From contig NZ_JAIFZQ010000021.1 in NCBI RefSeq assembly GCF_019710585.1, positions 179,817-243,816 of the forward strand: a stretch of DNA of 64,000 nt. Reading direction: 5' to 3'. Position numbers and translations under genes: made by a program. This stretch comes from Arthrobacter sp. MAHUQ-56. GTDB lineage: Bacteria > Actinomycetota > Actinomycetes > Actinomycetales > Micrococcaceae. Below are positions 17,513 through 26,186 of this stretch, piece by piece (position 1 is the first letter of the stretch; each line of letters starts with the position of its first letter). Under the pieces are notes generated by a model that saw only the letters and a list, made by a program, of their open reading frames with translations, ran no database searches and was not told the origin of the DNA.

Positions 17513-18817
17513 TCAGCCCGTATGTCCTGCCGTCTCGTGGCCGGTGGGAGCGGGGTTGTTGTCCTCGCCGTAGGTGAACACGGTGAAGGTGGCCGTGGTG
17601 ATGTCCCCGTGGGCGTCGAAGGCAACCGGGCCGGATTCGCCGTCGTAATTTACCGGCCCGCCGCCGGCAAGGCCGGAGAGACACTCTTTGTAGGTGCGGC
17701 ACGGGGCAGATGGCTGCGCCGCGCCTGCCGCTGCAGGCCCGCCCGGGGTGGCGGCTGCACCTGAAGCAGCGCCGCCCGAGACCGCGACCAGGTTGGCGGC
17801 GATGGACCGCCCGGCGTCGTCCTGGGCGCGGGCCGCGGCCAGGGCCGCGAGGGTTACGGCGTCATACGTTTCCGCGGCGTAGGACACGTCCTTCAGGGCA
17901 CTGTCGACGCCGAGCAGCCTCCCTTGGAAAGCGGCAGTGGGAAGCTGGCCCGGGACTACGGCCCGCGCCCCGTCGAGTGCGCGGGAGCCGAGCCGGGACC
18001 CGTAACGCCCGAAGGCGCCGTCGCTGAGGAGGATCCTGGACCCGCTCAGGCCGGCGTTGTTCAGTTCCGCCAGGGCACCCTGCGCCCCCTCCCGCGCCAC
18101 CAGGACGACGGCGTCGGGATTGGCCTTGCCCGCTGCCGTTGCGGCAGGTGCGGCGTTGCCTGGCTTAAAGACGCCGCCCGGCAGGACAGTGAGCCCGGCT
18201 TGCCGGGCCGCGTCGGTCACCGCGGCCGCGACGTCCTTTCCGTAGGCACCGTCCTGGGACACCACGCTGATGGAGGCGGCGCCGGCGTCCTTGGCCAGTT
18301 TGGCCAGGACCGGCCCCTGGGCGACGTCGGCCGCCACGGTGCGGAAGTAGAACCCTCCGCTGTCGATTCCCGTCAGGGCGGCGGCAGTGTTGGCGGGCGA
18401 GATCAGCGGAGTTCGGGCCCGGGAAAGGACCTCGACGGCGGCGGCGGCATGGCTGGAGTCGGTGGGTCCGATGACCACATCCGCCTTGGCCGCCACCAGG
18501 GCGTGGGCCTGCCCGGAGGTGTCCTGGTCCTGGTGGACGGGCAGCAGTTCCACCGGCCGGCCTTTGTGGCCGCCTGCCGCATTGATTTCCTGGACGGCCA
18601 GTTTGGCGGCGGCAAGCTGGGGCGCGTTGAGGAAGGCGTTGCCCCCGGTGTTGTCCAGGATCAGGCCCACGCGGAGGACTCCGTCGCCGGAGGCCTCCAC
18701 CGGTTCCACCCGGGCATTGCCGGTGGTGCCGGCGCAGCCTGTGACTGCGAGCAGAGCGGCCAACGACAGGGTGGCGGCCGCCCGGGAAAAGGCAGCGGAG
18801 CGGACGGCCTGCTTCAC
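17513..18817 (-). CDS. Branched-chain-amino-acid-type ABC substrate-binding lipoprotein
   Basis: A 434-residue periplasmic-binding-fold type I protein (LivJ/receptor family) anchored by a lipobox LLAVTGCAG. The core begins LRVGLILDNTGGNAFLNAPQ and contains VVIGPTDSSHAAAAVEVLSRA, typical of the family. There are no permease or ATPase genes nearby, so the ligand is unknown. The GTG start overlaps the TGA stop of the cold-shock gene by 4 nt (GTGA), which decides the start; an ATG at 18931 would overlap the whole csp 3' half. The C-terminal part contains an inserted Ala/Pro-rich loop. Confidence 0.88.
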   Translation of the reverse strand: MKQAVRSAAFSRAAATLSLAALLAVTGCAGTTGNARVEPVEASGDGVLRVGLILDNTGGNAFLNAPQLAAAKLAVQEINAAGGHKGRPVELLPVHQDQDTSGQAHALVAAKADVVIGPTDSSHAAAAVEVLSRARTPLISPANTAAALTGIDSGGFYFRTVAADVAQGPVLAKLAKDAGAASISVVSQDGAYGKDVAAAVTDAARQAGLTVLPGGVFKPGNAAPAATAAGKANPDAVVLVAREGAQGALAELNNAGLSGSRILLSDGAFGRYGSRLGSRALDGARAVVPGQLPTAAFQGRLLGVDSALKDVSYAAETYDAVTLAALAAARAQDDAGRSIAANLVAVSGGAASGAAATPGGPAAAGAAQPSAPCRTYKECLSGLAGGGPVNYDGESGPVAFDAHGDITTATFTVFTYGEDNNPAPTGHETAGHTG

Positions 18818-19020
18818 TCTGCCGGCCGGACGTTTTCCGCCTGCGGGCCCTTTTCGCCTTCGCCCACTTCCAGTTCCACGCGCTGGCCCTCGTCGAGTGC
18901 CCGGTAGCCCTCGCCCAGGATGGCTGACCAATGGACAAAAATGTCATCCCCCGAGCCGTCAACGGTGATGAAGCCGTAGCCCTTTTCGGCGTTGAACCAT
19001 TTGACGGTTCCCAGTGCCAT
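18814..19020 (-). CDS. cspA: Cold-shock protein (CspA family)
   Basis: A 68-residue single-domain RNA chaperone. RNP1 is KGYGFITVD and RNP2 is DIFVHWSAI; length is standard. It has an unusual Trp in place of the common Phe after VH. GGAAAGAG lies 9 nt upstream of the ATG at 19020. The gene overlaps the binding-protein gene downstream by 4 nt. Confidence 0.95.
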   Translation of the reverse strand: MALGTVKWFNAEKGYGFITVDGSGDDIFVHWSAILGEGYRALDEGQRVELEVGEGEKGPQAENVRPAE

Positions 19021-19177
19021 AGTGAACAACTCTTTCCGTTGGGACCGGGCGGGTCCGTGCTGTTGGGTGCAGTCCGGCCGGGCCGGTTGAAAGCCACTCT
19101 AGCCAATACCGGTGGCCGCCACGGGCCGGCAGCGTCATCGGTCCGCGAACGTTATCCAGGCGTGACTGGAGCTGCGG

Positions 19178-19813
19178 CTACCGGTATCCGGGGCCGAGCA
19201 CCACCACCAGGGGTGACTGGAATTCCGAGCTGTTCACCACCGTGGAAACGTTCAGCAATGCGGCCAGCTCCTGTGCGCTTGCCAGTTGCGCTTCGCCGGC
19301 GTAGAACACCACGGAGGTCTTCTGCGGGGCACCCGCCCAGTTGCCTACCGGCCCCAGCTTCCAGCCGTCGGCCTGGACCGTTCCGCCCACCCGGCTCGCC
19401 AGGCCGCCAACGCCCGTGGCGTTGTAGACCGCGACTGCCTGCGCCTTGTTGACGACGGCCTGCCGGGTGGCCGAAGCTGTGGGCTCCGGCCCGCTGGCGG
19501 CGGAGGACTCCGGGGATACCGACGGCGCTGCCGTGGCAGGGGGCGCGGAGCCGATGGCCTGGGCCGAAGGGGTTGCTCCGGTCACCGCGAGGGGGCTGGC
19601 TTCCATGCTTGCCGATGCCTGGCTCCCGATTCCGCCGAAGCCAAGCTTCGGGAGGATGAGGAAGGACACCAGCCCGATGGCCAGCGCGGCCACGCCAACC
19701 GCCAGGATGGGCCACAGCCGTACCCGTGCCGGGGCTGACGCCGTCCGGTGGACACCTTGTCGAGACCCGGTTTCCGGAACCTTGTCGAATTCATCGCGGG
19801 CGTATTTGGTCAT
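19178..19813 (-). CDS. Membrane-anchored LytR_C-domain protein
   Basis: A 211-residue protein: cytoplasmic basic N-terminus (1-32), one transmembrane helix (about 33-55, WPILAVGVAALAIGLVSFLIL), a Ser/Ala/Pro linker (60-115), and an extracellular LytR C-terminal domain (about 120-208, VAVYNATGVGGLASRVGGTV). That domain occurs alone or with LytR-CpsA-Psr ligases and is linked to cell-wall glycopolymer attachment, but it has no known activity by itself. It follows the DUF3263 gene by 44 nt on the same strand, a neighbourhood seen across actinobacteria next to csp and groEL. Confidence 0.85.
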   Translation of the reverse strand: MTKYARDEFDKVPETGSRQGVHRTASAPARVRLWPILAVGVAALAIGLVSFLILPKLGFGGIGSQASASMEASPLAVTGATPSAQAIGSAPPATAAPSVSPESSAASGPEPTASATRQAVVNKAQAVAVYNATGVGGLASRVGGTVQADGWKLGPVGNWAGAPQKTSVVFYAGEAQLASAQELAALLNVSTVVNSSEFQSPLVVVLGPGYR

Positions 19814-19857
19814 GGATGCATCCTTGGGAATTGCTGCGGGAGGCCTTGGCGGGGGTC

Positions 19858-20187
19858 CTAGGCGTGGGACCCCAGGCGCCGCGCGGTACGTGCACGGTGG
19901 CGCGACGTACGTAGTCTACGCAATCTCTTGACCAGCATGGGATCGTGGGCCAGCGCATCCTCGCGGTCTATCAGGGCGTTGAGCAGCTGGTAATAGTGGG
20001 TTGCGGAGAGGTCGAACAGCTCGCGGATGGCCTGTTCCTTGGCTCCGGCGTACTTCCACCACTGCCGTTCCAGAGCCAGCATCTGCTGCTCACGCTCGCT
20101 GAGGGAAGACTCACGGAGGGAAAAGTCTGCCAGGAGGGACTTCCGCGGTTCCTGCTCCGGCAGGTGTTCCCGGGCCGGTTCCGCCAC
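19858..20187 (-). CDS. DUF3263 family protein
   Basis: A 109-residue cytoplasmic protein. Residues about 25-85 are the DUF3263 core (LSEREQQMLALERQWWKYAGAKEQ and LFDLSATHYYQLLNALIDRE), which looks like a helix-turn-helix related to sigma-factor region 4. The tail is arginine-rich. Function is unknown; a nucleic-acid-binding role is plausible. It is first in a minus-strand run with the LytR_C gene and divergent from ung. Confidence 0.88.
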   Translation of the reverse strand: MAEPAREHLPEQEPRKSLLADFSLRESSLSEREQQMLALERQWWKYAGAKEQAIRELFDLSATHYYQLLNALIDREDALAHDPMLVKRLRRLRTSRHRARTARRLGSHA

Positions 20188-20315
20188 GGCACACTCCTTC
20201 GCTGGTTACGGTCAATGTCTCACCCCTATGCTACGGGCGAATAACAGCCATGTCATTTGGAGGCCAAAACCCGGCATCGCTCCAGCACTGCCACGGCTCC
20301 TGCCAGAATGGAACG

Positions 20316-21086
20316 ATGTTTGAATCCGACGCGCTGTTCGAACTGCGGCAGGACCCCACCGATGCCCTGGCCTTCGCGGACCTGGCTCAGCTGCCGCTGG
20401 TTGAGCTCATGGCCCCTGACTGGGCCGCTGCGCTGGCGGGCGTTGAGGGAAAGCTGCGCGCGGTCCTGGACTTCCTCGCCGCGGAAGAGGCCGCGGGGCA
20501 CGCACTGCTGCCGCCGCCGTCGAACGTCCTGCGCGCCTTCCGCCAGCCGCTCAACGGCGTGAAGGTCCTCATCGTGGGGCAGGACCCCTACCCCACGCCC
20601 GGCCACGCAGTGGGGCTGTCCTTCTCCGTGGACCCTCGCACGCGGCCCCTTCCCCGCAGCCTGGTCAACATCTACCGGGAACTCGAATCGGATCTCGGCT
20701 TCCCGCCGCGCGTCCACGGGGACCTTTCGGCGTGGGCCGACCAAGGGGTTCTGCTTCTGAACCGCGTGCTCACCGTGCGGGCGGGGGCGGCGGGCTCGCA
20801 CCGCGGCAAAGGCTGGGAGGAGATCACGACGGCGGCCGTCACCGCCGTCGCCAACCGGCGGGCGGCGGACGGGTCCAGGGTGCCGCTAGTGGCCGTCCTG
20901 TGGGGGAAGGAGGCGGAGGGCGTCCGGCAATACCTGGCCGGCACCCCGGTGGTGGCGAGCGCCCATCCGAGCCCGTTGTCCGCCTCCCGCGGATTCTTCG
21001 GCTCCAAGCCCTTCAGCCGCGTGAACCAGCTGCTCCGGGAGCAGGGTGCGCTGGACGTAACCTGGGAGCTCCCGGCGGTGGCCTAG
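20316..21086 (+). CDS. ung: Uracil-DNA glycosylase (family 1)
   Basis: A 256-residue base-excision-repair enzyme that removes uracil from DNA. The water-activating motif GQDPYPTPGHAVGLSF carries catalytic Asp90, and HPSPLSASRGFFG provides the catalytic histidine and DNA-intercalation loop. An in-frame ATG at 20250 exists, but the family begins near MFESDALFEL, so 20316 is used. There is no clear ribosome site; CAGAAT ends 6 nt before the ATG, hinting at a leaderless message. Confidence 0.95.
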   Translation: MFESDALFELRQDPTDALAFADLAQLPLVELMAPDWAAALAGVEGKLRAVLDFLAAEEAAGHALLPPPSNVLRAFRQPLNGVKVLIVGQDPYPTPGHAVGLSFSVDPRTRPLPRSLVNIYRELESDLGFPPRVHGDLSAWADQGVLLLNRVLTVRAGAAGSHRGKGWEEITTAAVTAVANRRAADGSRVPLVAVLWGKEAEGVRQYLAGTPVVASAHPSPLSASRGFFGSKPFSRVNQLLREQGALDVTWELPAVA

Positions 21087-21101
21087 CTTAGGCTGGCCTT
21101 A
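21083..21101 (+). promoter_or_regulatory. Candidate iron box (DtxR/IdeR operator)
   Basis: The 19 bases up to the first base of the start codon match the DtxR consensus (TTAGGTTAGGCTAACCTAA) at 14 positions, with core TTAGGCT and right arm CCT-A. Position over a possible -10 (TAGGCT) would allow repression. No binding data. Confidence 0.55.
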
Positions 21102-21940
21102 TGAGCATTGTTCCCACCGCCACCAGCGCCACCAAGAAGAACCGGCCCCAGGTCAACCTGTCGGTACTGCGCACGGAGCAGCTCTCGCCCCATATGGTCC
21201 GTATCGTGGCCGGCGGGGACGGCTTCGCCGACTTCGTCAACAACGGCTTCGTGGACCGGTACGTGAAGATCGTCTTTCCGCAGCCCGGCGTCGAGTACCC
21301 CTCTCCGCTGGATCTTTGGGCCATCCGGGAGACGATGCCGCGTGAGCAGTGGCCGTTCACCCGCACCTACACCCTGCGGTGGGTGGATCCCGAGGCCAGG
21401 GAGCTGGCCATCGACTTCGTGGTCCATGGAGACGACGGCCTGGCGGGGCCGTGGGCGGCAAGGGCGCAGCCGGGTGACGCGCTGACGTTCACCGGCCCCG
21501 GCGGCGCCTACAACCCCAATCCTGAGGCGGACTGGTATCTGTTCGCAGGGGACGAGGCCGCTTTGCCGGCCATCGCAGCGTGCATTGAATCGTTGCCCCC
21601 CGAGGCCAAGGGGCTGGCCTTCCTGGAGGTCGCATCCGACGCGGACATCCAGCCAATTTCCGCCCCCGCCGGCGTGGCCGTCACCTGGCTTGCCCGCAAT
21701 GGAGCCCCTGCCGGCGCCAGCGACGTCCTGGTCAATGCCGTGGCCGACGCCGTGTGGCCGGAGGGCACGGTGGACGTCTTTGCGCACGGTGAACGCGGCT
21801 ACATGAAGGCGCTGCGGGAGGTCTTCTTCAAGCAGCGAGGCCTGGACCGGCGGCAGGTGTCGCTCTCCGGATACTGGGCACAGGGCCGCGTGGAGGACGT
21901 CTTCCAGGCGGAGAAGAAACTGCCGGTAGGCCAGATCTAG
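21101..21940 (+). CDS. Siderophore-interacting protein (ferric-siderophore reductase)
   Basis: A 279-residue flavoreductase of the ViuB/SIP family, which releases iron from imported ferric siderophores in the cytoplasm. The FAD-binding barrel includes the signature RTYTLRWVDPEARELAIDFV (about 88-107) and the following GPAGPW-type loop, here GLAGPWAARAQPGD. The C-terminal NAD(P)H-type domain ends with SLSGYWAQGRVEDVF. Its start codon touches an iron-box-like palindrome, fitting control by the DtxR protein encoded at 849-1544. It begins 14 nt after ung. Confidence 0.9.
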   Translation: MSIVPTATSATKKNRPQVNLSVLRTEQLSPHMVRIVAGGDGFADFVNNGFVDRYVKIVFPQPGVEYPSPLDLWAIRETMPREQWPFTRTYTLRWVDPEARELAIDFVVHGDDGLAGPWAARAQPGDALTFTGPGGAYNPNPEADWYLFAGDEAALPAIAACIESLPPEAKGLAFLEVASDADIQPISAPAGVAVTWLARNGAPAGASDVLVNAVADAVWPEGTVDVFAHGERGYMKALREVFFKQRGLDRRQVSLSGYWAQGRVEDVFQAEKKLPVGQI

Positions 21941-21961
21941 CGGCCGCTGCCCCTGTGCTGC

Positions 21962-23449
21962 CTAGCGGCGCCGGGCGCGGCGCCGCTCATTGCTGGCCAG
22001 GCTCCGTGTCAGTGGGCGGGCCAGGACGTCGCCCAGGACGATGCCGCCGGCCGTGCCCAGCACAATGGCGCCGGCGCTGAGCATACCCCCGGCACCGGCG
22101 AGGATCTCAGCCTCCTCAACGGTCAGTACGTACATGGAACGGAAGATCGTGAGGCCCGGCAGGAGGATCAAAGCCGCCGGGACGGCCACCACCAGCTGCG
22201 GGGCACCCATCCGCAGGGCCACCACCCGCGCCAGCAGGCCGATGACAACGGCGGCCAGGGCGGGTGAGAAGCGGTCCCCGATCCCCAGCAGTCCGGCGCC
22301 GAGCAGCACCAGGTATCCCGCGACGCCTACGGCTGCCGTGGGCAGCAGGAGCTTCCATGTGGTTTGTTCGGTAATGCCGATGGCCATCACGGCCGCGGCA
22401 ACGAAGAGGATGAGGACCCACAGGTCGTAGGCGGGCGGGAAGGTCTGCGTGACGTCGATGCGCTGCAGGCCGGTCAACTCCCCCACCACGAAGGCCACCG
22501 CGATGCCTGCCACAATGGCGCCGAAGGTCAGCAGGGTCGAGAGGAACCGGCCGGCTGCCGTCACCGGGAAGCCGTTAATGGCGTCCTGCACCGAGGAAAC
22601 CAGCCTCCCCGTCGGCAGGAGCAGCAGGATGCCGCCCACCACCACGATGGAGGGGGAGTTGGTGAGGCCGAACTGCCACAGCAGCAGGGCGAGCATGGTG
22701 ACCACGAACGAACAGCTGGCCGTGATGAAGAAGTCGGGCACCCGCCAGCGCCCCAGTCGGCGGGCGAGCAGGCTGACAGCAATGTTGGCCACGAAGGCTA
22801 TGGCGGAGGAGACCGGTCCCCCACCCAGGACGCCGACGAACACGGCGGCGAAGATGCCAAAGGCCACCGTGACCATCCAGCGCGGGAACGGTTTGGGGCT
22901 GGTGATGGCCTCGTTGAGCCGGCGGATGGCCTCCTCACGGCCCACTCCCCCGGCCACGATGTCTGTGACTAGCTGGTGCACCTTGGCCAGGCCCGCGTAG
23001 TTGTTCGTCCAGGAGCGCACCACGCGCAGCAGGGCGATGGGTGTCTGGTCCTTGGGCGCATAGTTGATGCCGACGGACTGGTTGGTGATGTCCACTTCGA
23101 TGTTCTTCAGCCCCAGGGCCGCGGTGACGGCAATAATGCTGGTCTCCACCTCCAGGGCGCCTGCACCGTAGCGGAACATGGTTTCGGCCAGGTGCAGGGC
23201 GAAGTCAAGGGTCTTCCGGGCGGACGTGTCCACCCCGCCCACCTGGATGGTGGGATTCGCATAGGGGCTGCCGGCCAGCCTGTCCACGATGCTCAACGGT
23301 GCTGTGGGCGGGTTTTCACCCTGCACCAGGCGGCGCAGCATCCTCTTGGCCGCAGCATCCTGGCGAAGTTGCGCGGGGGTCAGCGGCTCGGTTTTGGGCA
23401 GGCCGTCAGTCTTCGGCCGGCGGCCGGGGCGTTCTGGCCGGTCAGTCAA
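21962..23449 (-). CDS. thrE: Threonine/serine exporter, ThrE family
   Basis: A 495-residue inner-membrane protein. The cytosolic N-terminal half (about 70-190) is the ThrE domain with LHLAETMFRYGAGALEVET, and about ten membrane helices follow (190-470), covering the ThrE and ThrE_2 halves in one chain as in corynebacterial ThrE. It should export L-threonine and L-serine by proton antiport. The first 60 residues are a hydrophilic Pro/Lys-rich leader. An arginine-rich end (SNERRRARRR) closes the protein. It lies 34 nt downstream of the first FemABX gene on the same strand, which may only be operon readthrough. Confidence 0.92.
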   Translation of the reverse strand: MTDRPERPGRRPKTDGLPKTEPLTPAQLRQDAAAKRMLRRLVQGENPPTAPLSIVDRLAGSPYANPTIQVGGVDTSARKTLDFALHLAETMFRYGAGALEVETSIIAVTAALGLKNIEVDITNQSVGINYAPKDQTPIALLRVVRSWTNNYAGLAKVHQLVTDIVAGGVGREEAIRRLNEAITSPKPFPRWMVTVAFGIFAAVFVGVLGGGPVSSAIAFVANIAVSLLARRLGRWRVPDFFITASCSFVVTMLALLLWQFGLTNSPSIVVVGGILLLLPTGRLVSSVQDAINGFPVTAAGRFLSTLLTFGAIVAGIAVAFVVGELTGLQRIDVTQTFPPAYDLWVLILFVAAAVMAIGITEQTTWKLLLPTAAVGVAGYLVLLGAGLLGIGDRFSPALAAVVIGLLARVVALRMGAPQLVVAVPAALILLPGLTIFRSMYVLTVEEAEILAGAGGMLSAGAIVLGTAGGIVLGDVLARPLTRSLASNERRRARRR

Positions 23450-23483
23450 GGTCGCCTCCTCCCAGTGCGCGATCTACGTTCGG

Positions 23484-24800
23484 TCAGGCTTTCCGCTTCA
23501 GTGGCAGCTTGCCCAGGATGGTGCGGGCTGCCGCTGCGGCGTTCCTGGCGATCCGGTTGGCGTGGAAGGCGGCAGGCCGGACGGGCAGGACGAAGTCGCC
23601 CACCAGCTGGACCACTTCCCCGCCGAAGCCCTTCTTGAATTCGTACCCGCCGTGGCCTTCCTCATCCTGTCCGGAGATGCCGAACGTGCCGTAGAAGTTA
23701 TACCGCGGGTACCCCTTCTCCAGCGCGTGCAGCATCATCCCCCAGTAGAGGGAGGTGGCGCCGTTGAAGTAGATGTAGTCCTGGACGGTGCCGCCGATGA
23801 CGCACACCACCTCGTCGCCGTAGCAGACGAAGTGGATGGCTGCGACGGTGGCCGTGCCTACTGAGTCGGGGAACCGTTCGATGTCCTTCAGGCTGCGCTC
23901 GTAGCTGTCTACGAGGTCCTGGACCACCTTAAGCCGGTTGGCTTTCTTCTTGCTGCCGGTTTCCTCCACCTCACGGCGGAGGTCGGCGGCGGTGGCCGAC
24001 TCCGCGGCCAGGCGTTCGGTGATGGATTTGCGGTAGGCCGGGATGTCGATCTTGGCCATCATGAGCTTGGTGAACTCGGGCGAGGTGGTGCGGAGCAGGT
24101 GCTCGTAGTAGGCGCGTTCGCGGTAGACGAACCCCTTTTCGTCACCGGCCCGGCTCAGTGCCCCGTAGAAGTCGTCCAGGGTTTCCAGGGTGGCCTGTTC
24201 CAGGAAGACGCCGTTCTTCTCCGCTTTGCGGATCGCTTTGCGGGTCCGGTAGCTGGTGCTCATGATCAGTTCCTCGGCATCCTGGATGCCTGTGAGGTCC
24301 TTGATGAACATCCAGTTCACGTTGACGAAGTTCATGTCCAGTCCCTGGTGCCGGAACCCGAGGCGTTCCAGTTCCGCCACCAGCGGCCGGTTGTCCTCGA
24401 TTTCGGGGTGCTCGGCTCCCTCGGCATCACGGGCAATGTAGTGCAGATTCGGCGAGATGCGCAGCTCGGCAGCCTTGCGCCCGGCAGCGTGCTTGCGGAG
24501 AAGTTCGACGACGGCGCCCACCAGTTCGCGGTCCGTGTAGTCCATCAGGGGGCCCTTGGCGCATTCGCAGACGGTGTAGCCAAGCCGGGTGGTGGTGTAG
24601 TTCAGCTTTCCGGCAGCCACAAGCTCGCCGTCGCGCCGGACTCCGAACAGTTCCACCTGTTGCCCCCGTGCGCGCTGGAAGCGGGCGAAGTCGATGGACT
24701 GCAGGAAGCTGTTCTGCGGGTGCTTCAGGACGAAGGCCTCGAAGTCGGCGTCGCTGAGGATGGCGTACTCGAGTTCGGTAGCGGCGGAAACTGTATTCAA
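23484..24800 (-). CDS. FemABX-type peptidoglycan interpeptide ligase (copy 1)
   Basis: A 438-residue aminoacyl-tRNA-dependent peptidyltransferase of the Fem family, which adds bridge amino acids to lipid II at the cytoplasmic membrane face. Evidence: N-terminal LKHPQNSFLQSIDFARFQRA, a coiled-coil arm (about 270-310, RLAAESATAADLRREVEETG) and C-terminal DYIYFNGATSLYWGMMLHAL then YNFYGTFGIS. The start is the TTG at 24800 with AAGAAGG 7 nt upstream; the 74 upstream in-frame codons are Pro/Ser-rich and not family-like. It follows a second Fem gene, which suggests a two-residue bridge. Confidence 0.9.
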   Translation of the reverse strand: MNTVSAATELEYAILSDADFEAFVLKHPQNSFLQSIDFARFQRARGQQVELFGVRRDGELVAAGKLNYTTTRLGYTVCECAKGPLMDYTDRELVGAVVELLRKHAAGRKAAELRISPNLHYIARDAEGAEHPEIEDNRPLVAELERLGFRHQGLDMNFVNVNWMFIKDLTGIQDAEELIMSTSYRTRKAIRKAEKNGVFLEQATLETLDDFYGALSRAGDEKGFVYRERAYYEHLLRTTSPEFTKLMMAKIDIPAYRKSITERLAAESATAADLRREVEETGSKKKANRLKVVQDLVDSYERSLKDIERFPDSVGTATVAAIHFVCYGDEVVCVIGGTVQDYIYFNGATSLYWGMMLHALEKGYPRYNFYGTFGISGQDEEGHGGYEFKKGFGGEVVQLVGDFVLPVRPAAFHANRIARNAAAAARTILGKLPLKRKA

Positions 24801-24930
24801 GGAATGACCTTCTTCTGAACTCTTCGCGGCCTGGCGGGGCACGCGCTGGGCGGGACGTTGTGCGGTGGCGGGAGCCGGGCTGGCGGCAGACGGCGGTGGC
24901 GCGGCAGCGCCGGACGCCGGGCCGGACCGG

Positions 24931-26064
24931 TCAGTAGAACTGCTGGCCCGTGCGGGCGGTTTCAATCCGGCGGAAGACCTTCTCTCCGCCGTTGACCCAG
25001 AGCCGGTGCTTGAGCGGGGCAAGGACGTAGTCGTAGCAGCCCACGAAGTCGGTCACAGTCTTGGTGAAACTGGTTTTGAACATGCCCATGCCGTACAGGT
25101 TGTGGCTCTTGTCCTTGATGCGGGAGGAGGGCGGGGTGCCGCAGAAGTCGTACTCGGTGCAGCCGAGCTCCTGCATCCGGCTGATGGCCGCCCACTGCAC
25201 CAAGTGGGAATCGCCGTACTGCTTGCGGTTCTGGGTGGAGCCGCCGTCCTTGTAGGTTGCTTTCGCGCCGTAGTTGATCACGAAGGCTCCTACGCTGGGC
25301 TTACCGTCCTCGTAGGCGAAGAAGAAGTTTCCCTGGCCGCGGTTGCAGAATTCGTCCCAGAAGCGGGCGTAGTAGTCGTAGCTGCGCAGGGGCATGGAGC
25401 CTTTGGCCTTGACTGTGTCAGCCATGAGGTCGTACAGGGCGCGGTACGTTTCCGGTCCCTGTTCCTGCCGGACCACCTGGCAGCCCTCGCGCTCGGCGCG
25501 GCGGATGGCGTTGCGGGCCCGCGAGGAAATCGCTTTGAAGACTTCCTCCCCGGTGCCGGAGATGTCCAGCAGCGCGGTGGAATCGTTGGACTGGATGTTG
25601 GGGGCCTTCACCAGGTGGGCGGCCGCCAGCCGGGCCCGCGCGTCCTCGGAGTCCACGACGTCGGGCTCGATCTTGATGGTGAAGACGTTCAGCTTCTGGC
25701 TGCGGACGAAGGCCGCGCAGGCTTCAAGGGCGCGTTTCAGGTCCGCCGCGGACTGCAGGTCCGGGCCCTTGATGAGGTACCAAAGGCGGCCGAGGACCGG
25801 GAACTTCTTCTCCAGCACCAGGTTGTAGCTGGTGCTTCCCTCGCTCTCCAGCACCAGGAAGCGGACTTTCCAGCCGCTGCCGTTCTTGACCGATGCGTAG
25901 GCCGCGGACTGCAGCATGTTGCCGCCGTTCGGGTTGGCCGTGACGTGCTTGTCCCAGTTCTCAATTTCCTCGGCTGTGGCAAAACGTGCGGTGAATTCTC
26001 GCAAGGGGGCCGTGTCCAATCGGGTTTGTGCGCGGTTTCGGTGGTTCTGGATGCGTGCGGACAT
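24931..26064 (-). CDS. FemABX-type peptidoglycan interpeptide ligase (copy 2)
   Basis: A 377-residue Fem-family paralogue that shares the two-GNAT plan but lacks the long coiled-coil arm of the downstream copy. Blocks: NPNGGNMLQSAAYASVKNGS (46-65), AISSRARNAIRRAEREGCQV (about 190) and TEYDFCGTPPSSRIKDKSHN near the C-terminus. It is first in the minus-strand run; 130 nt separate it from copy 1. Micrococcaceae often have lysine-type peptidoglycan with alanine, serine or threonine bridges, so the two could add successive residues. Which residue each adds cannot be read from sequence. Confidence 0.9.
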   Translation of the reverse strand: MSARIQNHRNRAQTRLDTAPLREFTARFATAEEIENWDKHVTANPNGGNMLQSAAYASVKNGSGWKVRFLVLESEGSTSYNLVLEKKFPVLGRLWYLIKGPDLQSAADLKRALEACAAFVRSQKLNVFTIKIEPDVVDSEDARARLAAAHLVKAPNIQSNDSTALLDISGTGEEVFKAISSRARNAIRRAEREGCQVVRQEQGPETYRALYDLMADTVKAKGSMPLRSYDYYARFWDEFCNRGQGNFFFAYEDGKPSVGAFVINYGAKATYKDGGSTQNRKQYGDSHLVQWAAISRMQELGCTEYDFCGTPPSSRIKDKSHNLYGMGMFKTSFTKTVTDFVGCYDYVLAPLKHRLWVNGGEKVFRRIETARTGQQFY

Positions 26065-26186
26065 GCAGCCTCAAGTCTAAAGCCTCAGCCACTCCAGCCT
26101 TCTCCCCCGGGCGTCCTTGGCATGGCGCCGGCTGTCCGCGGAGCTGCACCTTGACGGGGCTGACGGGGTTCGGCAAGGGTTGGAGC

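Noticed and set aside
24801..24930. In-frame upstream extension of the first FemABX protein
   Set aside because: The 74 extra codons are Pro/Ser/Ala-rich and not family-like; a TTG with a good ribosome site fits the family start.
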